A program made the position numbers and the translations under genes. 64,000 nucleotides of DNA, taken from assembly GCA_950106755.1 (NCBI GenBank), contig OX467082.1, forward strand, positions 38,502,001 through 38,566,000. Direction: 5' to 3'. Positions 1 through 11,374 of this stretch are shown here, piece by piece. Position 1 is the stretch's first letter. Every line of letters starts with the position of its first letter. The notes beneath the pieces are model-generated. The model had not been told where the DNA came from, did not search any database, and saw only the letters and a program-made list of their open reading frames with translations. The stretch is from Climacium dendroides. Its lineage: Eukaryota; Streptophyta; Bryopsida; Hypnales; Climaciaceae.

Positions 1-1298
1 ATTTCCATAATAGAATTTGCACAAGTTCTATTTCTCAATGGAAGAAAGAGAGAGTCTTTTGCAATGAGAGAGATTGATTTTTCAAAAAGTTATTTTCAAA
101 CAATAGATTTTTCTACACAATTGATCACAACAATTGTTTTTAGGATAAAAGTTTCTCTATTTAGCAAAGGTTAGAAATTCCAAATCCTCTTTGACTTTAG
201 ATACTATTTTGTGTTTTAAAGTTCTTATGTACAACACACAGACAAGATTTTGTTACACTATGGAAAATGTGTTTTACTTCAATGACAAAAACATGTGTTG
301 GAATAAGAGTTTCAAGGCTTAATTGTTCATAGCATTGGTATTGTCATTTTAAAATTTTCTCATTTTCTAAAAATCTTATATCTCCATCATGAAGAATCCT
401 TAACAACAAAGTAAATAACTTTGAGTACTTATATTCAAGTTCATTACATTTTTGATGCAAATTACAAATTTTTATTTAACCCTAAAGAATTGGGAATATT
501 TTCTTCTATAAATGTTGGCATTTTTTATTCATAAATTATCATTCTTTTTTCCAATATTTTTTTACTATCAAACTCCAAAAAGTTAGCCTTCAATACAAAA
601 TAAATGTAGACTAAAATGTTTACAATCTTTGACACCATTCATTACATGATACATTCATTTGAAGTGAGAAGGTGTGAAGGAAAAAAATGCCTATAATCTT
701 TAACTACATCTTTCTCAATTTATTCTACAACTAATATACTATAGACTTGTCACTATTCACTTTTACAATTTACATTACATATTTGTTAATTGTATTTAAA
801 AATTGTACTTAATTTTCCATTTACAAGTAAGGTGTAAATCTACAAACTATAATGCAATTAATTTTTATAGAAAGATAGTATTGATTTAAGACAACATTAT
901 ATTAGTTCTACTAGGAAGACCTTAACCTGTACATGCCTAAGGCACTTGATTTTGGTATCAACAATAGTTTGAAGCTAAATAAAATGCAACCAAGTTGCTA
1001 CTCATTGCAATTTACATTTTTGAAAACTTCTTCTTTGAGTCTAATTTTCACTTCTAAAATCATATTTTGTGAATGATTGATTATAATTTTCAAAAGACAA
1101 AAATTCATTAGTATTATGCTTCACAAGGGCTTCAACTTCATATTTTTTGCTGACAAAATTTTTATATTTCACCTACCAAATGAGGATTGAAAGATTTCCA
1201 ATTGCTTTTGAAATATACACCCTCAAACCCTCGCGATAAAATATTATAATATTTCAATCCATAAGTAATATTGTTGTGTTTTGTATGTCAACTCTAAT
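1..1298. other. AT-rich intergenic DNA
   Basis: No open frame with protein-like content and no clear repeat was seen here. The sequence is strongly A+T-rich with homopolymer A and T runs, like the other spacers of the window. It ends at the left terminus of the first CACTA-like element. Confidence 0.6.
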
Positions 1299-1839
1299 CA
1301 CTACAACAAAAGCCGTATTTTATGACTAGGAAAATGTGACTAGGGGTGACTAGTGACTGCTTACAATCACATTTTTGGATGTCAAAACTTTGAGAAAAAA
1401 TATGATTGCAAATATGACTGTTAGTCATATTTTTCCCTTGTATTTGATGGGCGTATAATATACACTTGTTGGGAACATCAAAGTATTTTATAGGAAACAT
1501 GTCTTGAGAATGCCTAAACATATGTATGAGTCATATTTTACAGTCATATTTTTATAGAAGTTTCATTTTGGGGGGCAATCCCTAAAAATTTGGGCAGTTT
1601 TAAAAAATATAAGAATACTATTGTTCAAAATTTTGAAATCCTAGCTATTACTTTTGGAAGATTTTTGAAATTCTAGCCATCACTTTTTTAAGATTTTGAA
1701 ATTCTAATGATCATTTTTTAGGATTTTAAAACCCTAGCTATCATTTTTAGGGTTTTGAAACCTTATCTTTCACTTCTTTAAGATATTGAAACCCTAGCCA
1801 CCACTTCATTTGCCTTCTCTTCTTTGTCATTTGTTTCTT

Positions 1840-2400
1840 TTTGACTCTTACTTCTTACGTCTTATTGCTTCTTTTGTTGTTGTTATTGTTGTCTCTTGGT
1901 TGTTGCTTCTTAATTGTTGTTTTTTGGTTGTTGCTTTTTAATTGTTATCTCTTAATTATTGTTTCTTAGTTGTTGTCTTTTGATTGTTGCTTCTTAGTTG
2001 TTGTGAGTCTTTTATTTGTTGCTTCTTAGTTGTTACAAATCTCTTAATTGTTGCTTCTTAATTGTTGTTTTTTGGTTGTTGCTTTTTAGTTGTTATCTTT
2101 TAATTATTGCTTCTTAGTTGTTGTGAGTCTTTTATTTGTTGCTTCTTAGTTGTTGCAAATCTCTTAATTGTTACTTCTTAATTGTTGTAAGACTCTTAGT
2201 TATTGCTTCTTAGTTGTTGTCTTTTAGTTTACATGTTGCTTCTTAGTTGTTGTCTCTTAGTTTTTACTTACTAGTTGTTGCTTCTTAGTTGTTATGAGTC
2301 TGTTAGTTGTTGCTTCTTAGTTGTTGTCTCTTAGTTTTTACTTATTAGTTGTTGCTTCTTAGTTGTTGCCTTTAGTTGCATCTTAAATTTTTATCTCTTA
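1840..2400. repeat. TTG-rich minisatellite inside CACTA-like element 1
   Basis: Degenerate tandem units built on GTTGCTTCTTAGTTGTTG run through this stretch, with variants such as GTTGTGAGTCTTTTA and GTTGTCTCTTAG. Unit length drifts between roughly 18 and 50 bp. A shorter array of the same type lies at about 5500-5830 in the second element, so the array is part of the transposon family and not a chance local expansion. Confidence 0.75.
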
Positions 2401-3159
2401 TTGATTCTTAAATCTTGCTATTTATTCTTTTTTAATTTTTTTTTTCTCTTGTTGCACCTTAATTTATATTATTTTTGTTTCTTGTTGCCTTTTGTTGCAT
2501 CTTAGCTCTTATTTGTTGCTACCTTTTAATACTTTCCACCTTGTGCTTCTTATTTTTTTCATCTCCATTATTATTCTTTTTTATTTCTTGTAATTTTTAA
2601 AGACATAGTTGTTTTGGCTTTTATTCACCTTCAACTTGTGCTACATATTTGTATTGCCATAAAGCTTTGAAAATTAACCTTTATTATTCATTCACTAAAT
2701 TGATCTCTTTGATTGTGTACGTAAGCACTAAAAGTTGGAGTAAAGTCATTGAAGGCTATTTACAATATAATAGAATCAACGGCTTCACATTGTTGTAAGT
2801 AATATGAACCTTACAAGCATGTGTGAATATTCAATCATAGAATAAGTTATTATAATATTTACATTATGTTTTGTATTAGTGACTAATAAATGTCTTTGAA
2901 AAGATTTACATTTTTTTTTCATTTTCCTTCTTCAATATGACTACTTCTTGTACATCTTGTAAATCATGTATACTCATTTTTAATTGCATAATTTCTTTTA
3001 TTTAGTAGCTAAACCATATTGATGTATGACTATATGATTATATTTAGTCATAAAATTACCAATGATATTCAATTGAATTGCTATATCAACCAAATATATC
3101 ACTTACAAGAATTACATTACACATCAAAAGAAAATATCACTTACACAAGTTGTATTTCA

Positions 3160-3430
3160 AATCAACAAAATTATGACTCATAAGAGTCACATTCAACATC
3201 AACAAAAAAAAATATGATTTACAATTATCATATTACGCATCAACAAAAAATATGACTCACCATAGTCATATTCCACGTAAGTAAAAAATATGACTACACA
3301 GAGTCATATGTCACGTCAGTCAAAATGTTACTCATTATAGTTATATTCCACGTTAGCCAAAATATGACTCATTGTAGTCATATTTCACATCAACAGAAAA
3401 TATGATTGCATTCAATCACATGTCACGTAG
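3160..3430. repeat. Subterminal TATGACT/AGTCATA repeats of element 1
   Basis: Units of about 40 bp contain AATATGACTCA, a short spacer and AGTCATATTCCACGTCAG. They recur about seven times, with the 7-bp motif in both orientations. In CACTA elements such subterminal arrays bind the element's own DNA-binding protein; that role here is inferred. Confidence 0.7.
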
Positions 3431-4274
3431 GATTTTTTTCCTTGCTTGAGTACCCAAGGGGAGGACACTGTCCACGTTTTAGCAACCCACGTGCGGCGGA
3501 AAAAGTAATACATGTAATACATCTTAAAATTCAATTTAAAAAATTCAATTATGGATAGATTTTACTACTTTAAAAGTTTATATTTTGAATTATTGGTATT
3601 TTTTTATGCTAATAGTAATTAGTTATAAATTTTTTAAGAAAAAAGATACACCATAAAGCTGAAAATAACTTTCACACCTCTATATTATATAAGAAAAAAA
3701 ATTTTGAAAAATGAAAAAGAAATTCTATGGAACAGCTTTCTATTGAAAGTTTATTTTGGTTGAATATTGATGCAATAGTCATCTTCATGTGAGCTTTATA
3801 AATATTTTAGTTGGAGAACATGCTATTTTAGTTCATTTTTCAACCCTTTCTAGATAGACAATATATCTTATGTTATTTGTAATTGAAATTTTTGTCAATA
3901 GAAACCTTTAGTCATTGTTAATCAAAGCTCAAAAGTTTAGGATGAAATTATAGTTTATTCAAAAGTAAATAGGGGGTCAAAAAATCACTCCTCCATACGT
4001 GGGTACCTCAAATGTAGTGAGAGTGTCCTCCTCATGCAAGCACCTCAAGAAAAAATCAAATTGTAAAGGTTGTCAACATGTACACCATGTAAGCAAAATA
4101 CAAGAAATTAGACCAAAAAATAAATGATTGAAAATGTGACTCAAAAAAAATGTGACTAGTCGATAATGACTAGACCTAGTCATATTTTGAGTCATCTACA
4201 GTGATTTCTACCTCAGTTACATTTTTCAATATTATAATTGACTGTAGTCATAAAATACACATTTTGTTGTAGTG

Positions 4275-5002
4275 AAGATACTAAGTTTGAAATCATGCAA
4301 CTATATTTCAAACTAAATTCATACACCTTATCGAAATATTGACTTCTTGTTAAATTTGAGTCCACCTCCTTTACAACAAATTTCTACAAGCTCTAAAAAG
4401 GCCTTGCGCATTTTGTGGTTCATAACAAGTTCTCATAATGTCTAATACATTCAATTTGGGAATCTAAAAATGTTTAGTACATTCATTTTCAATATTCCAA
4501 AATATTCAATACTTTTGAATTGGAATTTTCAAGTCATTTGCAAACCAACTAGGGTGGTAGTCAACTACACTAAGTACACTCTTAGCAAAATTCAAGTGTA
4601 CTTAAATTGTACACTATATATATTTTGTACATTGTGTACAGTTTATGGCTTAGAATCAACTATTTGTTTTTTGGTAGTGTACACCATAAGTTTTCAAATT
4701 GAGTTCAACCAAATAGTTTTGATTAACTTGTAGTCATCATTTGCGTGAGGACTTGCAAAATGTAAGGTCAAGATCTAAGTGAACTTTGGAATGAACAACA
4801 AAAATTACCTTAGAATTGTATTCAATGTATTCACAATACTTTTTGTCACTAGTCACAAAAAAATTTATTTCTTGAAGAATACACATGTTTATGGAGATTT
4901 GACCATTAGCCATCCTAAAATCCATGTATATGTTGCTTCCAAAGTTGGAAGATTAGCCCAAAAAATTTGTTTCTTATCCACTTTTTGTTGTAGAAGGGAA
5001 TG
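4275..5002. other. AT-rich spacer between the two CACTA-like elements
   Basis: This holds only short overlapping frames without family resemblance. The last three bases, ATG at 5000-5002, are the left target-site duplication of element 2. Confidence 0.5.
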
Positions 5003-7201
5003 CAATACTAGAAAATGCATGTTTTGTGATTGTGAAAATATGGCTAGCAACTAGTCGCAGTCATATTTTGACCTTGTACTTCATAGGTGTATAGTATACA
5101 CCCGTTGAGAACACCAAATACTTCATAAGGAACCATAAGAAACATATTTGGGGACGTGGAGTCATATTTCACAATCACGTTTTTTCGAGTCATATTTTGT
5201 AGTTATATCTCTATAGTGATTACATTTTTTTGTTTTTGGAAGCCTGAAGTAAATTTGGGCAAGAAAATTGTTGAAAAAATGCCTTGTTATATTTTTAGTT
5301 CAGTTATATTTCCAATCATATTATTTTGGGCAACCCTCAAAAAATATGGGCAATCAAAAAAATGTGGTCAAACCATTACTTAGGATTTTGAAATCTTATA
5401 CACCTAATTTTTGGATTTTGAAATTTAATCAATACTTTTTTAGGATGTTGAAACCCTAGCCACTACTTTTTTAGGATTTTTGAAAATTCTAGTTGCCACT
5501 TCTTTGGACTCTTCTTTCTTGCCTTGTATTGTTTACTACCTTTTACTTCTTGTTGCTTTTTTATTTTGCTTCTTAGTTGTTGCCTTTTGTTGTTCTTTAG
5601 TTCGTAGTTTAACTCTTGCTTCTTCTTGCTCTTTAGTTCATGCTTCTTGTTTCTTCTTGTTGCATCAAAATTCTTTCTTTTTCTTGCATTTTAACTTTTT
5701 TCTCTTCTTGCCTTAGTTTTTGCTTTTTGTTTTCTTGTTGTTGTATTTTAACTTTTGTTTTTTTGTTGTTTCTTGTTGTCTCTTAGTTGTAACTCCTTGT
5801 TGCATCTTAACTCTTGTTTGTTGTTATCTCTTAATACTTACCACTTTTTCCTTCTTTTTCACTTTATTACCATTGTTATTCTTCTTACTTTAAACTTGTG
5901 TTACATATTTTGTATTGATGTAAGTTATTGAAGGTTGAGCTTTGTTATTCATTCACTAAAAATTAACCTCCCATTTCTTTAATTGTATATGCAAACATGA
6001 AAAGTTGAAATAAAGTCATTGGAGGCTACTTATGATTCAATAGAACCATCTTCACATTATTGTAAAGAAAATAAATCCTATTGACTTATCTAAATGATTC
6101 ATTGTAATATATATGTTTTGTATTGATGATTAATAAATATCATTGAAGAAAGTCACATTTTTTCTTGCACGATTGTCTCTTGTATATCTCTCAAATCATA
6201 TGTATTCATTTTTTAACCACATAAAGTTTTTTATTCAACTATTCAATTATCTCGATGTATAATTGCAATGTGTCATATCCATTTAAAATGCATAAAAAAT
6301 GTGATTGTAGTTTGTAATTGAAGCTATTTTAGACCATAGTTACCCTGATCACAAACCACACACATGTGACTTTTAATCATTGGAAAAATAATTTGCTTAA
6401 GTTATATTTTATAATATATATTGACAAAGATATAACTAGCTAGTCATATAATGTTTATAGTTATGTATGCCAAAAGATGACTTTGCGCTTTTAAAAACAT
6501 GATTGCAATTAGTTATAAATTATCAATCACATTCATGTGAACTACCACATCAATCATAAATATGACTCACAAAAATCATATTTCACATCAATAAAAAAAT
6601 ATTACTCATGAGAGTCATATTCCACATCATTCAAAAATATGACTCAAAATAGTCATTTTTCACATTAGCAGAAAATATAACTAACTGTCATATTTTACAT
6701 CAATAAAAGTATGACTTACAAGAGTCATATTCTACATAAACAAAAAACATAATTGTACAAAGTCATATGCCATGTTAGCTAAAATATGACTTACTGTAGT
6801 CATTTTTCAAGTCAGCCAAAAATATGGCTCATTGTGCTCATATTCCACGTCAGCCAAAAATATGACTATATAGAGTTTTATTCCATGTCAGCTAAAAATA
6901 TGATTACATGGAGTCATATACTATATAGACTTTTCTTTCTTTCTTCCCGGGCAACTCAAGAAAAAATCAAGCCCCAAAGGACAGTCAACATATATGCCAT
7001 GTTGGCAAAAAACGGCTAATTATACTCCCCAACGTATATGACTGTTAATATGACTAGTGTCCATTACGACTCGTCAGTAATGATTAGACCCAGTTATGTT
7101 CCAAATCATCTACAATTATTTTGGCATTAGTCATATTTTGATATTTTTTGACTCATTGCAATCATATTTTGCAGTCATAAAACATGCATTTTCTAGTAGT
7201 G
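5003..7201. mobile_element. Non-autonomous CACTA-like DNA transposon, element 2
   Basis: The right end, read inward, is CACTACTAGAAAATGCATG, and the left end at 5003 matches it with one change in the first nine bases. The inverted repeat extends about 29 bp into TTTTRTGAYTG. The element is bounded by a perfect 3-bp direct repeat ATG (5000-5002 and 7202-7204), the target duplication size of CACTA transposons. Its interior parallels element 1: a block with the phrase 'GGGCAA-CC', then a TTG-rich array, a Cys-poor AT tract, and subterminal TATGACT repeats. It is about 780 bp shorter than element 1 and has no transposase frame, so it must have depended on an enzyme encoded elsewhere. Confidence 0.85.
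6540..6925. repeat. Subterminal TATGACT/AGTCATA repeats of element 2
   Basis: At least nine units of about 40 bp carry AATATGACT followed by AGTCATATTCCACRTCA. They match the repeats at 3160-3430 in element 1 in motif, spacing and position relative to the right terminus. Confidence 0.75.
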
Positions 7202-7779
7202 ATGCCACATAAACTCTTAAATTTCAACAATAATTACAAGTATGTCCTATTTATTAATAGGAGTCCTTCACACAACAAATATTCTATCAAAGTATTAATA
7301 AAATAGTCAAAATTAAATGTTTGTCTTTTTCCCACAAAATATTTTCTATTTTATAGACAAATTTGATGTACTTCCAATTCTCACAAAAGTATTTATTGCA
7401 ACTTAAGAAAAACATTTTTAGAGTTTGATGGCCAACAAAAACAAATATTAATAAGGTTACTCACTTATTTCATTTGAATACAACCCAAAAAGATTTAGTT
7501 TTTTAATCCTCCAAAGTTGTCAAACCTAAGTACAACCCCCCAAAGTACTTTTCTAACTTTTTTTTAGAGGGGCGTAGTGTACTTCAATCCACTAATAGTA
7601 CATATTATAAATTTATTACAAAAAAATTATTTATTATTTATTACAAAAAATGACATGACATTTGGGATTCTAGGTAGACTCATGTGACCTTGATTATTGA
7701 TATTATTTTTTGAAATTTACATGAAGACAAAAAAAACATATTAGTTTTATAAAAATCTAATTTTTATTTCAATTGGTAC

Positions 7780-8128
7780 TTGGGAGCAAAAGTTCTACCA
7801 CTCTAAGCCCCTAAATTAGTTTGGCAAAGATAAAATTCAAAAAATTGAAATAAAATTTTTATTTTTATTTTCTCAAAGATTATATTTTTTTCTACATAGA
7901 AAACTCTTATTCATTCTATTTGATTAGTAATGTGAAAATTATAGAGTTTCATGTTTTGTAGGCAATCATAGCAGCTTCTTCAAAAAAATAAATTTTAGAA
8001 TTTATTTTTGAACTCATTTTTATAAATCTTCCAAAAAAATTTTGCAAGGAATAATTTGCTTACTAAAACAATACCATTGGGATTAGTGTGTTTTAATTCC
8101 ATTTTAGAGCTATAATTGATTTAGTTTT
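7780..8128 (+). repeat. Diverged dispersed repeat, copy A
   Basis: This stretch aligns by eye with 18264-18628. Shared blocks include TCTTCAAAAAAATAA versus TCTTGAAAAAATAA, ACCATTGGGATTA in both, and TTTTAATTCCATYTTA in both, in the same order and spacing. It lacks the inverted termini that flank the second copy, so it is probably a fragment. The bases between 7205 and 7780 show nothing recognisable. Confidence 0.65.
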
Positions 8129-8763
8129 TTCTCTTGAGTGGATAGTGACAAATGAGTGTTTATTAAATTAATTATTCAAGAATAACAAAAGGAGTACATG
8201 TATCATTTTCTCATTGGTTGCTAAACTTTCACAAAATTTCAAAAGGGGGACAAGTCATTTTTCTATCATACTACTAAAATCATAACTCCCTCTATAATAT
8301 CACAAATGCTACTATTAATACTAGGGGCTCGTACTTGCTATGCTACGCATTCAGTGTATCACATATTAATAAAATTTTGATATATTTGAATAGAATGCAT
8401 AATAATGATTTCGATAAGTCTTTAAAATAATTATTTTAAATATTTTGTAAAAATATTTCTAATCATGCATACATAGAAATCGTATTTTCACACAATGTGA
8501 TATTACTGAAATAGAGTAGCAGTTCACAATCACTTCTGTACTATCACTTTTTACAAAGGGTGTTATTATAGATATAATATAGTTGTTGCAATTAAGGTGA
8601 TATTAAAGAGGATCCATAGGATGATATTATAGAGGTAGCGAATCCATTGTTTCTCTTGGCTTTACACTTCTTTGTACTTCTATGATTTTGTGCTTTTGTG
8701 AGCTTTGAGCTTTCATGATTTCAATTTTCTATTGCTACTACCAAATGATTTTGAGAAATTTAT

Positions 8764-8952
8764 TCAATTGAAGCGATTTAGGATTCCACAACAATTAAGT
8801 TGTTCACAAATTTTTTGAGATTTATAAGTTTTTCTTTTCAATTTTTTAATTTGGATTGCCATTTTTTGTAACAATGAAGTCAAATTTCTAATGCATTCTA
8901 ATGCACGTATATCTTTTATAGTATTTACCATTGCATATGTTTCATTCATCAT
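8764..8952 (-). pseudogene. Conserved short reading frame in tandem element copy 1
   Basis: The minus-strand frame starts MMNE, continues with ALECIRNLTSLLQKMAIQI and becomes lysine-rich, 62 codons in all. The same peptide is read in the other two copies of the element with mostly conservative changes, which suggests a relic of a coding exon carried by the element. The leucine-rich helix resembles the C-terminal region of plant transposon accessory (Myb-like) proteins, but that is a guess. Confidence 0.4.
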
Positions 8953-9839
8953 TCAATAAATTTCTATTGTACATTTCATTATATGCTTACTTATAAAAAA
9001 AATTATACAAAGATTTTAGTCAGTTTTATTTAAAGATTTATTGAAATTTTTGTTCAACATTCTATATAATACATAAAAATTCTTATAAAATTCTAATGAT
9101 GAATGCATAGCATACCAAGCGACAAACGCTAGTCATACTATCATACTACTAAAATCATAAGTCCCTCTGTAATATCACAAATGCTACCATTAATACTAGG
9201 GGCTCATGCTTGCTATGCTATGCATTTATTGTATCACATATTAGTAAAATTTTGATATATTTGAATAGAATGCATGATAATGATTTCGATAAGTCTTTAA
9301 AATAATTATTTGAATTATTCTATAAAAATATTTCCAATCATGCATATTTAGAAATAATATTTTCCCACCATGTGATATTACTAAAATAGAGTAGCACTTC
9401 ACAATCACCTTTATAATATCACTTTTTAGAAAGGATAATATTATAGAAATAATATAGCCGTTGCGATTGAGGTGATATTAAAGATGATCAATATGGTGAT
9501 ATTATAAAGGGTAGCAATTCCATTGTTTTTCTTGGCTTTATACTTCTTTTGCATTTCTATGATTTTGTGCTCTTGTGAGCTTTGAGCTTTTGATTTCAAT
9601 TTTCTATTGCTACTACCAAATGATTTTGAGAAATTTATTAGATTGAACTGATTTTGAATTTCACAACAATTAAATTGTTCATGAAGCTTTTGAGATTTAT
9701 ATGTGTATCTTTTACCATATTCATCATTGCATGTATTTCATTCATCATTCATTGAATTTTTATTGTTTATTTTAGTAAATGCTTATTTATAAGTTCACAA
9801 AGTTTTTGAGATTTATAAGTGTTTTTTTTCAATTCTTCA

Positions 9840-9943
9840 ATTTGGGTTGCCATTTTTTGTAACAATGGAGTCAAATTTCTAATGCATTCTAATATATGTG
9901 TATCTTTTATAGAATTTACCATTGCATATGTTTCATTCATCAT
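9840..9943 (-). pseudogene. Conserved short reading frame in tandem element copy 2
   Basis: Reading down from 9943, the frame gives MMNETYAMVN and then LECIRNLTPLLQKMATQI, matching the frames in copies 1 and 3 with no stop across the shared 38 or so codons. A second partial copy of its beginning (MMNEIHAMMN) is read from about 9752, within the internal duplication of this unit. Confidence 0.4.
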
Positions 9944-10485
9944 TCAATAAATTTCTACAGTACATTTCAATATATGCTTACACATAAAAAAATTATATGA
10001 AGATTTTAGTAATTTTTATCTAAATATTTTTTGAAATTCTTGCTCTGCATTCTATCTAATGCATAAAAATTCTTATGAAATTCTAATGGTGAATGTGTAG
10101 CATAGCAAGTGCCAACTGCTAGTCATCATACTACTAAAATCATAAGTCCCTCTGTAATATCACAAATGCTACCATTAATATTAGGGGCTCGTGCTTGCTA
10201 TGCTACGCATTCATTGCTACGCATTCATTGTATTACATATTAGTAAAAATTTGATATATTTGAATAAAATGCATGATAATGATTTCGATAAGTCTTTAAA
10301 ATAATTATTTTAACTATTTTATAAAAATATTTCCAATCATGCGTACATAAAAATCATATTTTCACACAACGTGATATTATTGAAATAGAGTAGCAGTTCA
10401 CAATCACCTCTGTAATATCACTTTTTATAAGAGGTGATATTATAGAAATAATATAGTTGGTGCAATTGAGGTGATATAAAGAAGA

Positions 10486-10716
10486 TCAATATGGTGATGT
10501 TATAAAGGTAGCAATTCCATTGTTTTTCTTGGCTTTATACTTCTTTTGCATTTCTATGATTTTGTACTTTTGTGAGCTTTGATTTAAATTGTTGAGATTT
10601 ACAAGTTTTTCTATTTGGATTGCCATTGTTTGTAACAATTGAGTCAAATTTCTAATGCATTCTAATGTACGTGTATCTTTTACCGTATTCATCATTGCAT
10701 GTATTTCATTCATCAT
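10486..10716 (-). pseudogene. Conserved short reading frame in tandem element copy 3
   Basis: This 76-codon frame begins MMNEIHAMMNTVKDTRTLE and continues CIRNLTQLLQTMAIQIEKL, the same peptide as in copies 1 and 2. The C-terminal half is asparagine- and lysine-rich and unlike the other copies. It is probably a decayed exon of the ancestral element and not a host gene. Confidence 0.4.
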
Positions 10717-11332
10717 TCAATAAATTTCTATTGTACATTTCAATATATGCTTACTTATAAAAAAAAATTATACAAAGATTTTAGTCATTTTTAGTTGAAG
10801 GTTTATTGAAATTTTTGTTCTACATTCTATCTAATACATAAAAATTCTTATAAAATTCTAATGATGAATGCGTAGCATAGCAAGCTACAACCACTAGTTG
10901 GTTGAAAAAATTTTACAAAAAATTCTTGTATGGGTGTGCGTGTTAAGAAAAGTTCAAAACTGAACTAAACCTGAACCCGAATTTCATGAGATGCATCACA
11001 ATAACCCTAAAATCATCACCCCTGACCTCAGACTCACACACAACAACACCATCTCACCATATTCATTAAGACTCTCAAATTCTTCCTTTACCTCAATCAC
11101 ACCCTCCAACCATCCAACAAACAATCAAAGCGCAGCGCACACACTACCATTCGGTCGAAACCAGAAACCAATCCTCAAAATGCACAAAACCTAAGTGCAA
11201 CCAATACTGCAACTGACATCAAATCCAAATCCATTTCAACCGTCATTGATCCACAACCCAAAGAATAGTAATTTGTAGAGAAGAGCAACAATGAAACCAA
11301 ACACAGAGAGGAAGACATCGATCAAGCATACC

Positions 11333-11374
11333 TTGGAATCGACACTACTGTTCTTGATCTCCACGTCACTCATG
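11333..11374 (-). other. Possible orphan first coding exon
   Basis: On the minus strand an ATG opens MSDVEIKNSSVDSK and ends at AAG followed by a good donor, GTATGC. This is exactly 14 codons in phase 0, and T-rich, intron-like sequence follows down to about 10950. The next exon was not found: beyond that point lie the tandem inverted-repeat elements. It may be the 5' remnant of a gene cut by repeats, or chance. The peptide is too short to assign. Confidence 0.2.

Larger units (their letters stand above)
1299..4274. mobile_element. Non-autonomous CACTA-like DNA transposon, element 1
   Basis: The left end reads CACTACAACAAAA and the right end is its inverted copy. A second matching block, GTATTTTATGACTA, lies just inside both ends, so the terminal inverted repeat is about 30 bp with a few mismatches. 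CACTA termini are the hallmark of the En/Spm (CMC) superfamily, which makes 3-bp target duplications. The flanks here are AAT and AAG, an imperfect match. No transposase frame is present. The interior holds a TTG-rich array, and both subterminal zones carry many short TATGACT/AGTCATA motifs, as expected of TNPA-type binding repeats. The same internal layout recurs in the element at 5003-7201, so the two are relatives. The assignment is by termini and structure only. Confidence 0.8.
8266..10897. repeat. Three tandem copies of a 0.8-1.0 kb inverted-repeat element
   Basis: Units start at 8266, 9141 and 10126, each with TCATACTACTAAAATCATAA. About 55 bp in, each unit has CTAGGGGCTCGTGCTTGCTA running into TGCTACGCATTCA. 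Each unit ends with the inverted version (TGAATGCRTAGCATAgCAAG followed by CTAG), giving imperfect terminal inverted repeats of about 33 bp. Units are about 875, 985 and 772 bp. The second has an internal duplication around 9695-9950, and the third a 15-bp duplication of GCTACGCATTCATT near 10205. Internal palindromic ATAATATCAC motifs are shared. The superfamily is not identified. Confidence 0.8.

Noticed and set aside
8280..10897. LTR retrotransposon
   Set aside because: The copies are tandem with inverted termini, and no primer-binding site, polypurine tract or gag/pol similarity was seen.
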